Source of the DNA: Microplitis mediator
Taxonomy: Eukaryota > Arthropoda > Insecta > Hymenoptera > Braconidae
Length of the DNA stretch: 64,000 bases
Direction of reading: 5' to 3'
Assembly (NCBI RefSeq): GCF_029852145.1
Contig: NC_079976.1
Span: 10,204,104 to 10,268,103, forward strand
The notes below the pieces were generated by a model. The model did no database searches, was not told the DNA's origin, and was given only the letters and a program-made list of their open reading frames with translations. How positions within the stretch are numbered: the stretch's first letter is position 1; each line of letters begins with the position of its first letter. The position numbers and the translations under genes are program-made. This document shows positions 1 to 12,800 of the stretch, one piece after another.

Positions 1-991
1 GTTCGCCGCCGACATAATACTAATTAAATTATAAAAAAAAAAAAATAAAAATAATAATAATAAAATAAACATAAAAATAGCCCGTGATATTTCCATGCAG
101 ACTAGACAGTCGACGCGTTTAAAAACACTTAAATTATCACGAAAACTAGTGGTAATAAATTTAAATAAAGACTCTGGTGATACGTGTCGGGAATAAAATG
201 TTAAATTTTATAATTTTATTATGGATATTTATTTTTTTCTGACTATTGCGATTACCATCCTTATCCTTATCGTTATTATTATTACTTTTGTTAAGAGTAT
301 TTATCGTCTTTGTCTCACTTGTTTTTTATTATATATCGCTGTTACATTACATTCTCGCGGTCTTGATATGTAGCCAGTTTCATTTTATGACGTGACACGA
401 AGACAAGGATGAGGATCAGAGGGCACTCGAGCATTTTATGCTACATGTCAACTCTGTCATACGTCGTCTTTACGTTTAGGTCATCTACCCTCTAGTTGCT
501 GTCTTTTAAGATTTCTTGGTAATGATTAAATTTTATAAAATTATCATGATACTAAATTTAAATAATTTTATTTTTACTCTTATTTATAAAATAGAAGTTT
601 TTTTTTTATAGAAAAAAAATTTCTTTTACAAATTTAAAGGGTCAAAATCTATCCATTGAAAATTTAATGGAAAATGGATTGCATTTAAATATTAATCCAT
701 TTTAAAAAGTAAACAATTATAATGAGTAAACGGAAAAAATGCGATTCGATAGTTTTTACTTTTGACAAAAGTAAAAAATTACTAATCCATAAGTAGAATG
801 TGCCGTCATAAATTAAAAATTGCTAAGCGTTTGTATCTTTTACTTAAGCAATAGTAATTTATTACTTCTGCCAAATTAAAATTTTATCGGGTCCATTAAT
901 GGTTTCGAGTTACTTTCTACAGAGTAATTGTAACTAAATTTTGAGGTCCGTTTTTTTCCATGTAATTGAAAAGTTTTTCATGGATTATACC

Positions 992-1151
992 CTCTGAAAA
1001 TGAATTAGTGAAATTCACTGCGAATCAGTGGATAGTCATTATTTCTACAGCTATAAGTATACCATTAATTCAACCAGTGGTATACTTATAGCTGGTTCCC
1101 AGTTAATATTCACTAATTCGAAGTGAATTTCACTGATTCATTTTTAGAGAG
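992..1151. mobile_element. Hairpin MITE (CTCTGAAAATGAATTAGTG family)
   Basis: A 160-base palindrome has arms CTCTGAAAATGAATTAGTG / CACTGATTCATTTTTAGAGAG and an inner arm AGCTATAAGTATACCA / TGGTATACTTATAGCT. It is the same family as 1395-1557 and 39384-39523. Confidence 0.75.
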
Positions 1152-1183
1152 TAGGATAAATAATAGAAATCTGATATCCATTA

Positions 1184-1664
1184 CACTGTAAAAAATTTGC
1201 GGAGTGAACGCGGATTAAATCCGGAGTGAATGCGGAGCAGATGACTGTGTATTCATTCAATCCCCTTGGAGTAACATTCACTCCCCAGGGGAGTTTATTT
1301 TAATATTGCAACTCCCATGCGGATTTAAATAAAATTTAATTCACTCCGAAATGACTCCGCTGAAAAACCAAACTCTCTATTTACTCCAGATGTGCTCTCT
1401 TAAAATGAATCAGTGAAAAATGCTGCAAATCAGTGAATATTCAATTCATAAACAGTCCCAAGTATACTACTTATTCAATTAGTGGTATACTTGGGACTGT
1501 TTATCCAGTGAATATTCACTGATTTGCAGCACTTTTCACTGATTCATTTTAAGCGAGTGGAGTGAATTTTTGTTTTTTGACTCCGGAACCTTGAGTGACA
1601 GAAAGAATTTGAATTTATATAAAATCCGTAATCACTCCGAATTCACTCCCTATTTTTTACAGTG
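1184..1664. mobile_element. CACTGTAAAAAA/GGAGTGAA MITE, complete copy
   Basis: Terminal inverted repeats run CACTGTAAAAAATTTGCGGA at left and a diverged complement ending TTTTTTACAGTG at right. TA flanks on both sides (1182-1183, 1665-1666) suggest a Tc1/mariner-type target duplication. Subterminal GGAGTGAAT/ATTCACTCC words repeat in both arms. It contains a later hairpin insertion at 1395-1557 and has no ORF. Confidence 0.8.
1395..1557. mobile_element. Hairpin MITE nested in the 1184-1664 element
   Basis: A nearly perfect long palindrome has arms opening CTCTCTTAAAATGAATCAGT and folding around TACTTATTCAATTAGTGGTA. It shares the AGTATAC-ATTCAA-AGTGGTATACT centre with the hairpin at 992-1151 and interrupts the right half of the CACTG MITE. 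Confidence 0.75.
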
Positions 1665-3049
1665 TAGTTTATTAAAAGATAGTGCACAAAGAGAAATAAC
1701 GAATCGACATTTCCATTAATCCATTAAATGAACTAGTAGAATAATAAATATTTCTATTAATCCATGAATTTTTCTACTAAAATATTTAATCATAATTTTT
1801 GCTACCTGGTTCGACTACCAGAAAAAATCGGCGTTTCCATTAATCCATTAAGTGGATAAATAAAAATAATAAATTATTTAAAAATTTCGTTTTACCTTTC
1901 AATAGATTAGACATTTTCTTATAAGACAATTTATATTGACAGAACGATAAGAATTTTTCCTTACATCCAATATCAGAAAAATGTCATTTAAAATTTTGTT
2001 TTCTTTTCTTTTTATCAAACTATTTGATCATGATGTAGGATGTTGTCTAGACGACTCCATGCTTTACCCACGTATGTATCATGTCTCATGATCATGACGT
2101 ATTAAGTAAAACCATAATAATAAAAATCAGACCACGTTTAGAAAAAAAAATTGTTAAAAAAAATTAAACTCTAATTTAAAAATTGGATTAAATTCCTCGT
2201 TAAATATTAAGTGTAACTTAAACCAAAAAAAGTTTCAATTAAAAATTAAAAGGGTTACATCAGCCGATAAATTAAACCAGCATTAAAACTGATGCATCAT
2301 ACAAATCGTCTAGATTATCATGATAAAAAAAGGGTTCAAATACCCAAGATAATAGATAACGAGATCGGAATGCGAGATAATTAAAGTATGTTACTTAAAA
2401 TTCAAAAAAGTATAATAAAAAACAAGTATAAATAAAATAAGTAACAATTGTCATTGTAATGGCAAAAAATAATTTTATTGTAGAAAAAAAAATACATATG
2501 ACTTTGGGTACGTTGAGAAAAATTTCTCAAACAGTAAATTAGAAAATATGCTAAACAACCGATATAAATCAAAAAGTACCGCTTGAACTTTTTTTTTTTT
2601 TATTTAGGGTTGGCGAGTGAATAAGAGGATGTGATGTAAATAAAGAAAGAGGAGGAATATTATAAGAAAGAGAAAGAATTAAATTGGGACGCTTTTTGAG
2701 CATCATCTTATATATACATATATAGTAAATCTCTTTAAACCATAAGCATAAACCCAAAATATATATCAACCCCCCTTAGTGTTCAGCATCCGTTTTGGTA
2801 TATACATGTATGTATGTATATAATAACCGTTGTCAATGAGAACACGCGAATAAGATCGGAGTTTGCAAACCCAACAAATCGAGCGTAAAAATGTAACTCA
2901 AACCAATTTAAGTGAAAGGTATTTATTATATAAAAAAATATATATATATATGTATTGAAGTTTTTCGTTGTAATGGTTGTCTGGTTAAAAATGAAATAAC
3001 TTTGTATCGAAAATTAATCGCTTCACCTTTTTTATATTTTAAAAATAAA

Positions 3050-3462
3050 GGGGTAAGATGGGCTCCATAATTGTATGTAGGAAAAAAAAAATTAATATTA
3101 AATGATTTTTAAGCAAAATGGGGTAAAGTTGATTTATTATTAATTTTACTCCGAAAATTTTGTATGAAAAAAAACAGTTAATGATTGAATTTATTTTTTT
3201 ATAAAAGTGGAGTAAAATCGGCCTCTGATAATTTTTATGTAAAAATGTGGAAAAATTTTATTAAAATTGAATCTATAACTAAATTTGTTAGAAGTTAATT
3301 TAAAAATTATTCAAAATTTTTATACTGTGGGATTGAAAAATAGATTTTGTTATCTTAAGAATGAAATTTCATTCATTTTTGTACCACTACTTTTTGGTAA
3401 TGGAAATATGAACAATAGTTTTAGAGCAATAAACATTTTCTTGCTTGGCCCATCTTACCTTA
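3050..3462. mobile_element. GGGGTAAGATGGGC TIR element
   Basis: GGGGTAAGATGGGCTCC at the left is mirrored by TTGGCCCATCTTACCTT at the right, about 410 bases apart. Internal GGGGTAAAGTTG and GGAGTAAAATCGGCC words belong to the same family. The 63-codon plus frame inside is A/T-rich and not protein-like. Confidence 0.6.
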
Positions 3463-3524
3463 CATTATTTGTTTAATGATACTACTAATAATAATAACAA
3501 TATTTGAATATAATAGTTACTTAC

Positions 3525-3959
3525 GTAGACCAAAGCTCATGAGTTGGCGGTAATTTAACATCAGAGGATTTTTCCGGCAATTTGTAGTACTCGTAAACAT
3601 AAGGAACATTTTGTTCATCGGGATGTCCAGATACTGCGGCAACCTGATGCTGCTGTTGTAAATTTAGCATCGCCGCGGTAGCAACCGACAGTGGATGCTC
3701 ACAGTATCTCCAGTCACCCTCCATACCCTGAACTTGAACTTGTACGGCGGCAACACGTTTTGATGCTTCCTCTGGATCGTCTGGGTCAACTTGATTTCCG
3801 TGTTGTTGTTGTTGTTGTTGCTGCTGCTGATGATGTTGTTGGTGATGTTGTTGATGATGATCAGCTCCCTCTTCTGCTGATTCACGTCCTACTGTACCGT
3901 ATTGTTCTGATACACCAACAACACTTGATTCACAGTCTGATGACGAACGGCTACGCCTG
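3525..3959 (-). CDS. grh: Grainyhead, third coding exon (conserved N-terminal motif)
   Basis: About 145 residues. After an arginine/serine start (SRSSSDCESS) comes a glutamine/histidine-rich stretch including eight consecutive Q (CAG/CAA codons), an acidic DPDDPEE segment, then EGDWRYCEHPLSVATAAM and, 35 residues on, YVYEYYKLPEKSSD. These correspond to the W..YLENPLTAATKAM and LLYDYYKVPRDK motifs in the N-terminus of vertebrate GRHL proteins (from memory). That pair is diagnostic of the family and lies before the CP2 domain. The acceptor is TTTGTTACAGCAGG, a NAGNAG, so the exon begins at 3959 or 3956. The donor is TCTAC|GTAAGT (GT at 3524-3523), leaving in phase 2. The previous exon ends with two spare bases, so GG+C or GG+G completes a glycine codon and the join is in frame. 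No further exon was recognised at 1-3524, so the CP2 and dimerisation exons must be off the left edge. Confidence 0.9.
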
Positions 3960-5663
3960 CTGTAACAAATTAATTTAAAACAAAAAAATTAATTATATTT
4001 CACGATGAAAGTGAAAAGCAATTTTTTAAGAAAAATTGGTTTTTTATTCTTTGGAATGTGAATTAGACTTATGTAAAAAAATTGACAATTCTTATTTTTT
4101 TTCAAATTATTGTTGAAGATAAAAAATAATTCTATTTTTATCATGATGTGATGAATCTATTGATCAAAAAATTATTCAAAATTAAAATTGAATTTATGAT
4201 AAATTTCCATATTTTTTATTCATTTACGCGAAATTTAATCATTTGACCGCAAAAATTTTGAATTGATTTTCAAATCATTTAACTTCTCTTAAATAATGCA
4301 AGACATGATATTCAAAATTTCACATAAAATTTTTAGCTCTACATTTTGAAGTAACATAATTTTAGAAATTTTTGTATCAACTATTTTGAATCGATGATAA
4401 AATTGTAAATTATTTTTTGAATTATTAATTAAATTTTATAGAAAATTCTTTTGAAATAAAGACTTTTGAATTTTAAGAATGTTTTTTATGCTAAAAAATC
4501 AAAATTCTGAAAATGAATTTTTTTTTATTTTTATTGTTTAACAAATAATTTTCAAAAATAAAAAGCAAACTTAGATTTGGATTTTCAAACATTTTGGAAA
4601 ATGTTTAAAAAGTAAAGAAAATTTGAAGTATCAATAATTACAATTTTTTGTCAAAAAATTCAAATTGCGCCGGATAACACAAAATACTGTCAACAAAATA
4701 TAATTGTATAAATATATGCACTTTTAAATATTAATATTAAGAGCCCAAAATTTTTTCCAATTTTTTGTACATGTATATATTTAACTAACGCAAAATATAT
4801 TATTTTTAACTATTATATTTTATTTATTTAAAATTTAATAGTTATAATAATATTTAATTAAATAAATTATCAAATAATGTATCGTAAAAATTCATCAATT
4901 TATAATCCCGTCAATTTTATTTATCTGAAGTCGAAAAAAAAATCTAAATCCAAATTCCCAATCCCTGACACGTACACAGATTTTTTAAATGTATATATGT
5001 ATATATATCGTCTTCTCTAATTTATGCATATCGAATCAATCTCCCTTTCTCTAATTTTAAACACACGCACCTGGATAACCGTTTCACTCTGGTAGTAATA
5101 AAAAAAAATACCGAATATAATATATATATATATATATAATGTATGATGATGAATAAAGAGAGAAAATAGAGAGATACTTTGATATGTATATATTAATATA
5201 TATGTAGTATGGATAGATGTGTATAAAGAATAATAGAAAAGAATTTTGAGGATGACAAAGATAGTCACCCCGATAATGAGCTCCCGCGTTATCCCGTGCA
5301 AATATTTTTCTTTCGTTATGTTTGCATAGGTACGTCATTTAAGAAAAAAATCATCATCATCATCATTATCTTCTTCCCAAACGCGTCAATGTCTAACGGA
5401 ATACATGTTCAGACTCTGGAATTAATTTTATTTATCAAACTTTTTTTTGCATTAAAAATAACGATTATATCAAATTTTGGTAGAAAAAAGTGAAGATTCA
5501 ATTTATAAGATGTTTTTTTTCTTAAATTAAATTTTTATTATAGAAATTAGAAATATTTTATTTATAAAATAATTTGTTAGTAATTATTAATGACAGACTC
5601 AATTCTAATTATTAATTTAGAGTAATGTAAGGATCAACTTCATAAAAATATGGTTTATATTTA

Positions 5664-5850
5664 CACTGTAAAAAATGTGCGGGTTAACGCGGAGTGAATT
5701 CAGAGCAGATGATTTTTTATTTATTTAGTTCTCTCGAAATAAAATTCACCCGGAAGATAAGTTTATTTTAACATTGAAACTTTGATTCGAAGTGGATTCA
5801 AATTGAAATAAAATCTCCATTACTTCAAACTCACGGCTGCCAAATTTCAA
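5664..5850. mobile_element. CACTGTAAAAAA MITE, partial copy
   Basis: Left end CACTGTAAAAAATGTGCGGG, then GCGGAGTGAATTCAGAGCAG, as in the 1184 copy. The right terminal repeat is missing or too diverged to place. Confidence 0.6.
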
Positions 5851-6280
5851 AGTTTACAGTAACTGAAGAGTTGAAGAAATCGATTCTTTGTCTTTTTGTT
5901 CTTATGGGGACTTTTACTCATAACTCAATACACTTTTCCTAAAAATTTTATTTTGTTCATACGTACATTAACTTTTTGTTAAACCTAGTGTACCAAAACT
6001 AAAATATATCTTACTGATTTTCTGACAAATTTTAATTCTGTCGTTTATTAAGTTTTGAAACAGCGTTATAACAGAAATACTAAGATCTAAATCTTTCCAT
6101 ACAGTTAAAGTCTACGGAGATCTAGTTTTGTCATTTTTAGATCTACGAAAATCAAGACAACAAACGGAAAATTAATTTTAAAAAAACGATTCCAATTTTT
6201 ATGAAGATTTCAAAGCTTTACAAAAAAATTTTTATAAAATCGTAGATCGAAAGAGATCTTGAAGGAACTGAAATAATTTT

Positions 6281-6360
6281 TCTGCCCTCCGGCCGGAAAG
6301 TGGCAACTTTCGGGCCGCTGCCCTGAACGAAGTTGCAACTTTCCGGCTTTGTCGAGCAGA
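6281..6360. repeat. GC-rich hairpin with CCGGAAAG(T/G)(T)GCAACTTT arms
   Basis: TCTGC...CCGGAAAGTGGCAACTTT is mirrored by AAGTTGCAACTTTCCGG...GCAGA across an 80-base block far richer in G+C than its surroundings. It lies directly beside a second hairpin (6365-6498). Confidence 0.6.
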
Positions 6361-6364
6361 AAAA

Positions 6365-6498
6365 TAGTATACGCACCTTGGCCAGTAAAAAAGAAAGCCT
6401 CAGACCACATGTTTGTCAACCTCGGCTTCGCCTCGGCCAACAATTACATGTGCTCTGAGACTTTTCTTATTTTACTGGCCTAGGTATGTAATATACTA
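6365..6498. repeat. Long hairpin, arms CTTGGCCAGTAAAAAAGAAA
   Basis: Arms of nearly 50 bases (TAGTATACGCACCTTGGCCA, then CAGTAAAAAAGAAAGCCTCA, then GACCACATGT) are mirrored by ACATGTGCTCTGAGACTTTT and TTTTACTGGCCTAGGTATGT. The loop is CCTCGGCTTCGCCTCGG. It may be a foldback transposon together with the hairpin at 6281. The minus frame over it is a shadow. Confidence 0.65.
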
Positions 6499-6834
6499 TT
6501 AAAAGATCTACTATGATCAAAGTTGGTCTTAACTCTAATCCGGTGTCGTTGTTTTCAGCACCCGTAAACGTTGAACATCCGTCATTAGCGTCCGCCACTT
6601 ATTTAACTATGTTATTCTGTAAGGGAAAACCTGAATAAATTCCTAGATCTTCATTGGACTTCTAACTATGCGATCGAGTTGTTGCCAGCCCCGAAAATCC
6701 TTTTTTCAATAAACATTTTCATCAAAATTCAGAGACATGTAGGCTGTTTACAGTAGAATATTTGAACACAAACGACCCATGTTCAACCGATTAGGGTTAA
6801 TAATTGAAAAATCCGATCTTCGTAGATCTGATTG

Positions 6835-7468
6835 CACTGTGAAAGAAACGGTGTTAAGATAGACTTATTTAGATACCTGTACGATTTTAAAACTAACTCA
6901 CACCGGTGTTAAAACAGTGGAGGTGAAACTACAAGTGTTTCAAGATCTACGAAACAGAAAAAAAATAATGCTAATAATGTTCTGGTAGAATTAAGAAATT
7001 ATCGATAATTGCGATCAAAATTTTTTATTATCTATAAAATAAGAAATGTCATTTTAATTAAACTGAAAAATTTTGATCACTTGTCAGATCAGATATTTAG
7101 ATACAATATAATAATTATTTTTTAATACAACTCTAATATTTTTCGTAAGGTAAATAACTGATTTAAAGTGATACATTGATCATTGATAATTTGATTTTAT
7201 TTTTCTCGCTTATGTAGTTTACAACGAGACTTGAACCTAAAAATCTGTTTCCCATAATTCATACAATAACATTGACATTTTATTGTGGACAAATATTCTT
7301 TGGATTTCTCCATAAATTGGTAATTTTGTCGATCATTAATTTTTGAAACAATACAAATTTTTCTTCTGTATTTGAAATACAATTCAACTTCTGATACTTA
7401 AAAAATAGAACAAAATTTTTATTTAACTCCGCTTAACACCGGGAAAAGTTTTAAGACCGCTGCCAGTG
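6835..7468. mobile_element. Long CACTGT MITE (about 630 bp), family 2, copy 1
   Basis: The left end CACTGTGAAAGAAACGGTG and the right end with CACCGGG and GACCGCTGCCAGTG are diverged inverted repeats. The interior (about 7150-7400) matches copies 2 and 3, for example ATCATTAATTTTTGAAACAA and GTATTTGAAATACAATT. It is non-coding; the 61-codon minus frame is repeat-derived. Confidence 0.7.
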
Positions 7469-10369
7469 TTATTTTAAGACCGATTTCGTGGACTCAAGCA
7501 TACTGAGCTTAAAGTCTCGAACTCGACTTGTTGATTTCCGTCAGAAAATAATCTTTCATAACATTGTACTTCCATAAGAATTATAAAAATAAATTCTAGT
7601 TTTGACTTTGAACTCAAAAAAAAAATCAAAATTTTTTTATCAGTAAAAAATTTAATACTCAGCAAACTTAAAAAAAATAAGTTATTTATCATAATAAAAT
7701 ATTTTTTATTACGCAAGTAAATTTAAACAATTTAAAAATGTATCTAAACAAGTCGGCTTCTCTTTTATTAAGACGTGACTAGTATCCTAATTATTTTTAT
7801 TACCTGTACATAGTCTCAAATATTAACAATGATAATAAAAAACTAACTATAAACCATAAAGGAATATGTGAAATAAGAGCAAGAATTTTGTATTTTTGAG
7901 ACTTGAGACAGTTTTAAAAAATATAACAGATATGGTAATTTTTTTTTTTTTTTTTGTTATTTAAACCCCTTCAGTTTGAACTTCAAACTTCACCTGCGTA
8001 TCCGGTTTTATGTTCTTTTCATTTACGACAATACACTTATTCTATTTTATACATAGACATCCTCACTTACATATCTATATATGTATATGTATATAGACAG
8101 TACCGGATTTATATTATGTACTTTCATCTTTCCGGCAATGCACTAAACGGAAATTAATTAGTTACCTAACGGATTTATTTAAAAAAAAAAAAAAACATAA
8201 TTTTGTTGCCAATTAATGTACAAAAAAAAAAAGAAAAATAAAACGTTTCAAATGATATGCAGGTTCGATGTTCATTTATCATGTTACTTGACACTTTTTA
8301 CAAGCTAATTTTTCAATAGATTTAATTAATCTGATGTTCAGTCATACATTTTTATTTTAATTTATCAATCACGAATATTATAATTTATTTAAATATTTAA
8401 ATTATTTAAATTTTGTTTTTTATTACTTTTTAGTATTGCGTTATTTACATTTTGCAACTAAACTGTTCATTTTATCGTCATTTTTATTGCAATATTTTTT
8501 GTCGGAAATTTAATGACAAACAAAATTGTCTATATACATTTTTGCTGTATCTCTAATAGTTAAGTCCGAATTTCAAGTCTTACTAAAAATTATTTATAAA
8601 TTTGAAATTTTTTAAATTTTTAATTAACAGTTAACAATTAATTCTATGACAATTTTGATTTAGACCTTTTTTGTAAGAATTTTAATAATCAACAAAAATG
8701 TATACGATTAATTTTGTAGTAACTCTTCAACTTTTCTTTAAATTTAAATTTCAAGTTTTAAAAACAAAGAAAAATTTTTTTTTTTCTGAGTTTATTATTT
8801 TTCTCACATCGTGAACACGTGAGAGCACTTACACCTCTTTAAATTACTGTACTACATTAAATATATCCTTCAATACATATAAATATATTTCTACTTGTAT
8901 ATATATGGGTGGAAATATACACACCTATGACATAAAAACACGTGTTTTTATTTAATTTTGTTTTATCTTATAATCCGTTCTTTTGATTTAAAATATATAT
9001 ATATATATTTTTTTTTATTTAAAATACCCATACATATCCACCAATCTGTTAATATTCATGCCAAGTATTATCCACGCGTATAAAACATGGTTTGATTTTT
9101 AAATTTAAAAAATACCGCGAATACCTTACAAATATATATCTATCTCCACTTATTTTACATCTTAACAAAATATTCACATCATACTAAATAATAATAATAG
9201 TAACATGAACAAAATGAACAAAAAAAAATTTTTTTATTTAAAAAAAATATCAGTTATGAAATTCAAATAAATTTGATCCGGTTGTCAAAAGAAAAAAATT
9301 TGATTGATTTGATGACAGCCAACCCTTTTTAAATGTCACTCTATAGATATATATATATAAATATATGGATACAAAAAATAAATATTTGTTCAATTTTTGT
9401 ATGAGCATAAAAAAAATGAAATGAAAAAATTTTATATAATTATTTGCAAATATATATAATTTGTATACGTATGTATATATATACTATTTGAATATGTAAA
9501 GAGATATTTAAAAAATATAGTATCAGTAAAACAACGGCAATGAACACGTGACAGTGAAGCGTATAAAAGCGATAGGGATAAGCTTTTCTGTACATTGGAA
9601 TATTTCTGTGTATATGTTATATATATATATGGATGGTTGTATGTAAATAACGTCAATTGCAATGACGATGAGTGTATAAAGGTAGCTAGCTAGACAGTAA
9701 AGTAAAGTAATGTACGAAGATAATTAACGGAAGAATGATAATGTCTTTTTTTTTTTTTCTTTTTTTATCATTTATTTCTTTCCCGTTGGAAAGAGTAAAA
9801 ATAAGTAATTGACCATATATTAGATAATTAAGATTTTTTATGGGGTTTTAAAGTGAGTTTTTATGTAAAATGGGAATTTAGGTGTTTGGTTATTTTTAAA
9901 TTGGGAGTAATTAGATTATTGATCAAATAGATAATGAGGAAATATTTTTGAGAGAGGACATTTTTTGGCACTCACATAAAATTTTTTACGCAAGTCAAAA
10001 TTTTCTTGAGCCAAGAGAATTTGTCTTGGTCAAGAGGAGATTTCTACTTTATACGAGAAAATTGAGGTTTTCAAAAAAAATTTCTTGACTCAAGAATATT
10101 TACTTTCCGTCGAGATTTTTTTTTAGACAAATATTTTTTGAAGTTACACAAACAAAGAATTATTTTACAAATAATGAAATTTTTCATATAAAAAAAAAAA
10201 AACTGAAAAAATCAGCGTCTAATCAGAATATTAAAATTTTTCTAAAAGTTTATTTGTAAGTAGAAAAAGATGGGATAAAATGAACCCCTATTTATTAAAA
10301 TAATAAAAAATGGGTTTTTTTGTTAAAAAATATGGTTAGTTACGATTTGTAGGAAAGGATAGGGTTGAA

Positions 10370-10385
10370 GGGGGGGGGGGGGGGG
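10370..10385. repeat. Homopolymer run of 16 G
   Basis: Sixteen consecutive G on the plus strand in AT-rich intron sequence. A comparable C run lies near 54844-54855. Confidence 0.9.
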
Positions 10386-11413
10386 TAAGCTCATCAACCC
10401 GAAAAATGTGGGCAATTCAAAATTTTCAGCAATAAAAATAAGACATCTCATTTGACTTTTCCCCCACTTTTCTCTAAATTTTAAACCGTAAAACTTACTA
10501 CTGAGAACTATATTTAAATAAATTCGTAAGTTAAACTGCAATTCTTACAGAACTTTTCAGTTTTGTATTTTAAGTACCGTAATTTTTCCTTTTTTTTCCA
10601 TAAGCACTGAGCAAGAAAATATTTGCTGTGAACTAGATTTAGTCCTCTTATCAAAGATGTATTTGACTCCACGACGACGAATATTTGCATGAAAAACGTC
10701 TCGTTTAAACAATAAATATATGGTAGTTCGCAGCATGATTTTTTTTTCTCGTGCAGAAAAAGTTCAGTGCACTAATTAATTAATTCAAAAATTAATATAG
10801 ATTGCCACTTAAAATTAATAATAGTATTATAAAAGTCTGCAAATCATTTTATTTTGATCTCATTTTTTACACTGAATTCGTAAAAAATTAATACGATGAT
10901 TGCAACAAATTTAAATAATATAAGTAATTACCAATAATTACACCCTAAAACCCAGTGTATTAATTTAACACACATTAAATGTGTTCCATGTTTAAGGCAA
11001 TATGCGAATATTGTTTTTTGTGGTCACTTAAAACAAATTTCACGGTGTGTTCAATATCTATAGATTGCTTATGACGTTTTCATGTTATTTGGCAAGTGTG
11101 TTAATTTCGACGAAACACTTGCACGGAAAAAAAGAAACTTTAAAAATTAATGTTTGAAATTATAACCTGGGACCTGGATGTCAATATGGAGATTTTTGAT
11201 CTTCCAAACAATAAATTTTATAATACATTTTATTTTCAATTTTTGAGTTACGATTTTTATAGTTCAAATATTAATTTTTACTGCATAGACAAAAAGTTTT
11301 AATATTTATTCTATAATTTTTTACGTTTTAATTATAAATTAAAGAATTACTATTTAGAATGATAGTATTTACTGATCACTTTATCATTATATTACTTTCC
11401 GTGTCTCGATTGA

Positions 11414-11642
11414 TACACGCAGAGGATTTGGAGTAAAAATTACCCATAAGTTTAATACTGTAAGGACATCTAGCCAGTAACTAAATTTTGATTATGTTGT
11501 TAATAGAAATTGCACTTCAATTACATGCTATCGAGTAGTATATTTTGCAGTGTGCATCTGGCAAAAATTTATATATTCACCACATGTTCTTACAGTATCA
11601 TATTTTTTGGGTAATTTTTACTCAAGATTTCTCTGCATGTAA
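11414..11642. mobile_element. ACACGCAGAG MITE with long terminal repeats
   Basis: The left arm TACACGCAGAGGATTTGGAG followed by TAAAAATTACCCATAAG and TACTGTAAGGACAT is mirrored at the right (ATGTTCTTACAGTATCATA and GGGTAATTTTTACTCAAGAT up to CTGCATGTAA). It is about 230 bases long and non-coding. Confidence 0.7.
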
Positions 11643-12744
11643 TAAATCATTTTTTTACATGTTTTTAGAGTGTATTATTAGTTATATTAATTAATTAATA
11701 ATATTATTTTCATAATTAACTCATGGTACACAGTAACGCGCTAAACAATATTAGTTAACAATAGTATACATGTGATGGACTGTTGAGGTGCAAGAAAGTG
11801 TGAAAAAGGATAATAATATAGTGTTACTCACAATATTCTTTTCCTTGCATGCATATATATATTTATGAATGGTATTGTGTTGTAGATGAACGTAATAGTA
11901 AGAGAGTAAAAGAGTTGAGTAAAAGCATATATATATATATATATATAGTATAAGGAAAAAAAGGAGACGAGCCACGCGCGAAGGATACCTCACACTGGGA
12001 TATCTCACCTTGTGTTCATTGTATTTGTTACATTGTTACATACTATATGTATGTATATACATATACATGCATAGGTACTACATATATTGTGAATAGTTAT
12101 TTTACGAGAGCGTGTGCTCCTTAGGCTTTATATGACTATGTCCTTTACTCAGCATCCCTTTAGCTTTAGTGTATAGTTTTTTTTTTATTCTTATTTCTTT
12201 TATTTTCTTTTATATTTTTTATTCTTTTTGCCCTTTACTTTTCCGCACCTTGGTCCAGCACCTCTGGACACCGTGGGGGGTTGCCAAAAAGGTAAATATG
12301 TGAATAAATAAATATAAAATATAAAAGAATTTTAAAAAATAAGTATAAAAGATGGTTAGAGAAATTGTGAAGAAACAAAAGCTTATTTCGAGTCATTATT
12401 TTTAATTGTTAATTTAAATTTATTTTTATTCACTTGAAATTTTTAAATCATTTTTTTTGTATAAGTGAAAATTTTTTATTGTTTTATTGATATATTAATT
12501 GGTCTTTGTGTATAAGTATGTAGTTAATTCACTAAATTTTAAGTTAATCAGTAATTACAAACTTTCATAAATTAATTTTTTATTAGATTTGTAAGCTGAG
12601 TATTTTAAATTGAAATTATTAGTTATGATAAAAGAGTTACAATAATTTTATATAGGAGAAAATTTATAAAAATTTTTATTTTGTTAATTTTTTTGTGAAA
12701 TACAAAAAAATAATGATAATAATTAAATAAATAAATAAAACATT

Positions 12745-12800
12745 TTCGGGTCAGAATTTACTCCGATTTAAATCCGCGTTTACTCCGGGAATATTTTAGT
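12745..12800. repeat. CACTG MITE internal fragment
   Basis: ATTTACTCCGATTTAAATCC and GCGTTTACTCCGGG match the right arm of the GGAGTGAA MITE family. Neither terminus is present. Confidence 0.45.

Larger units (their letters stand above)
1..3524 (-). other. grh: Start of grh intron 3; no exon recognised
   Basis: The sequence lies downstream of the third coding exon and begins with its GTAAGT donor. It is AT-rich and contains nested MITEs (992-1664) and a TIR element (3050-3462). No open stretch resembling the CP2 domain was seen on either strand. Confidence 0.6.

Noticed and set aside
3664..3978. Other-frame ORFs on both strands over the grh glutamine-rich exon
   Set aside because: Products of the CAA/CAG repeat read in other frames. 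Only one frame continues in phase from the previous exon and carries GRHL motifs.
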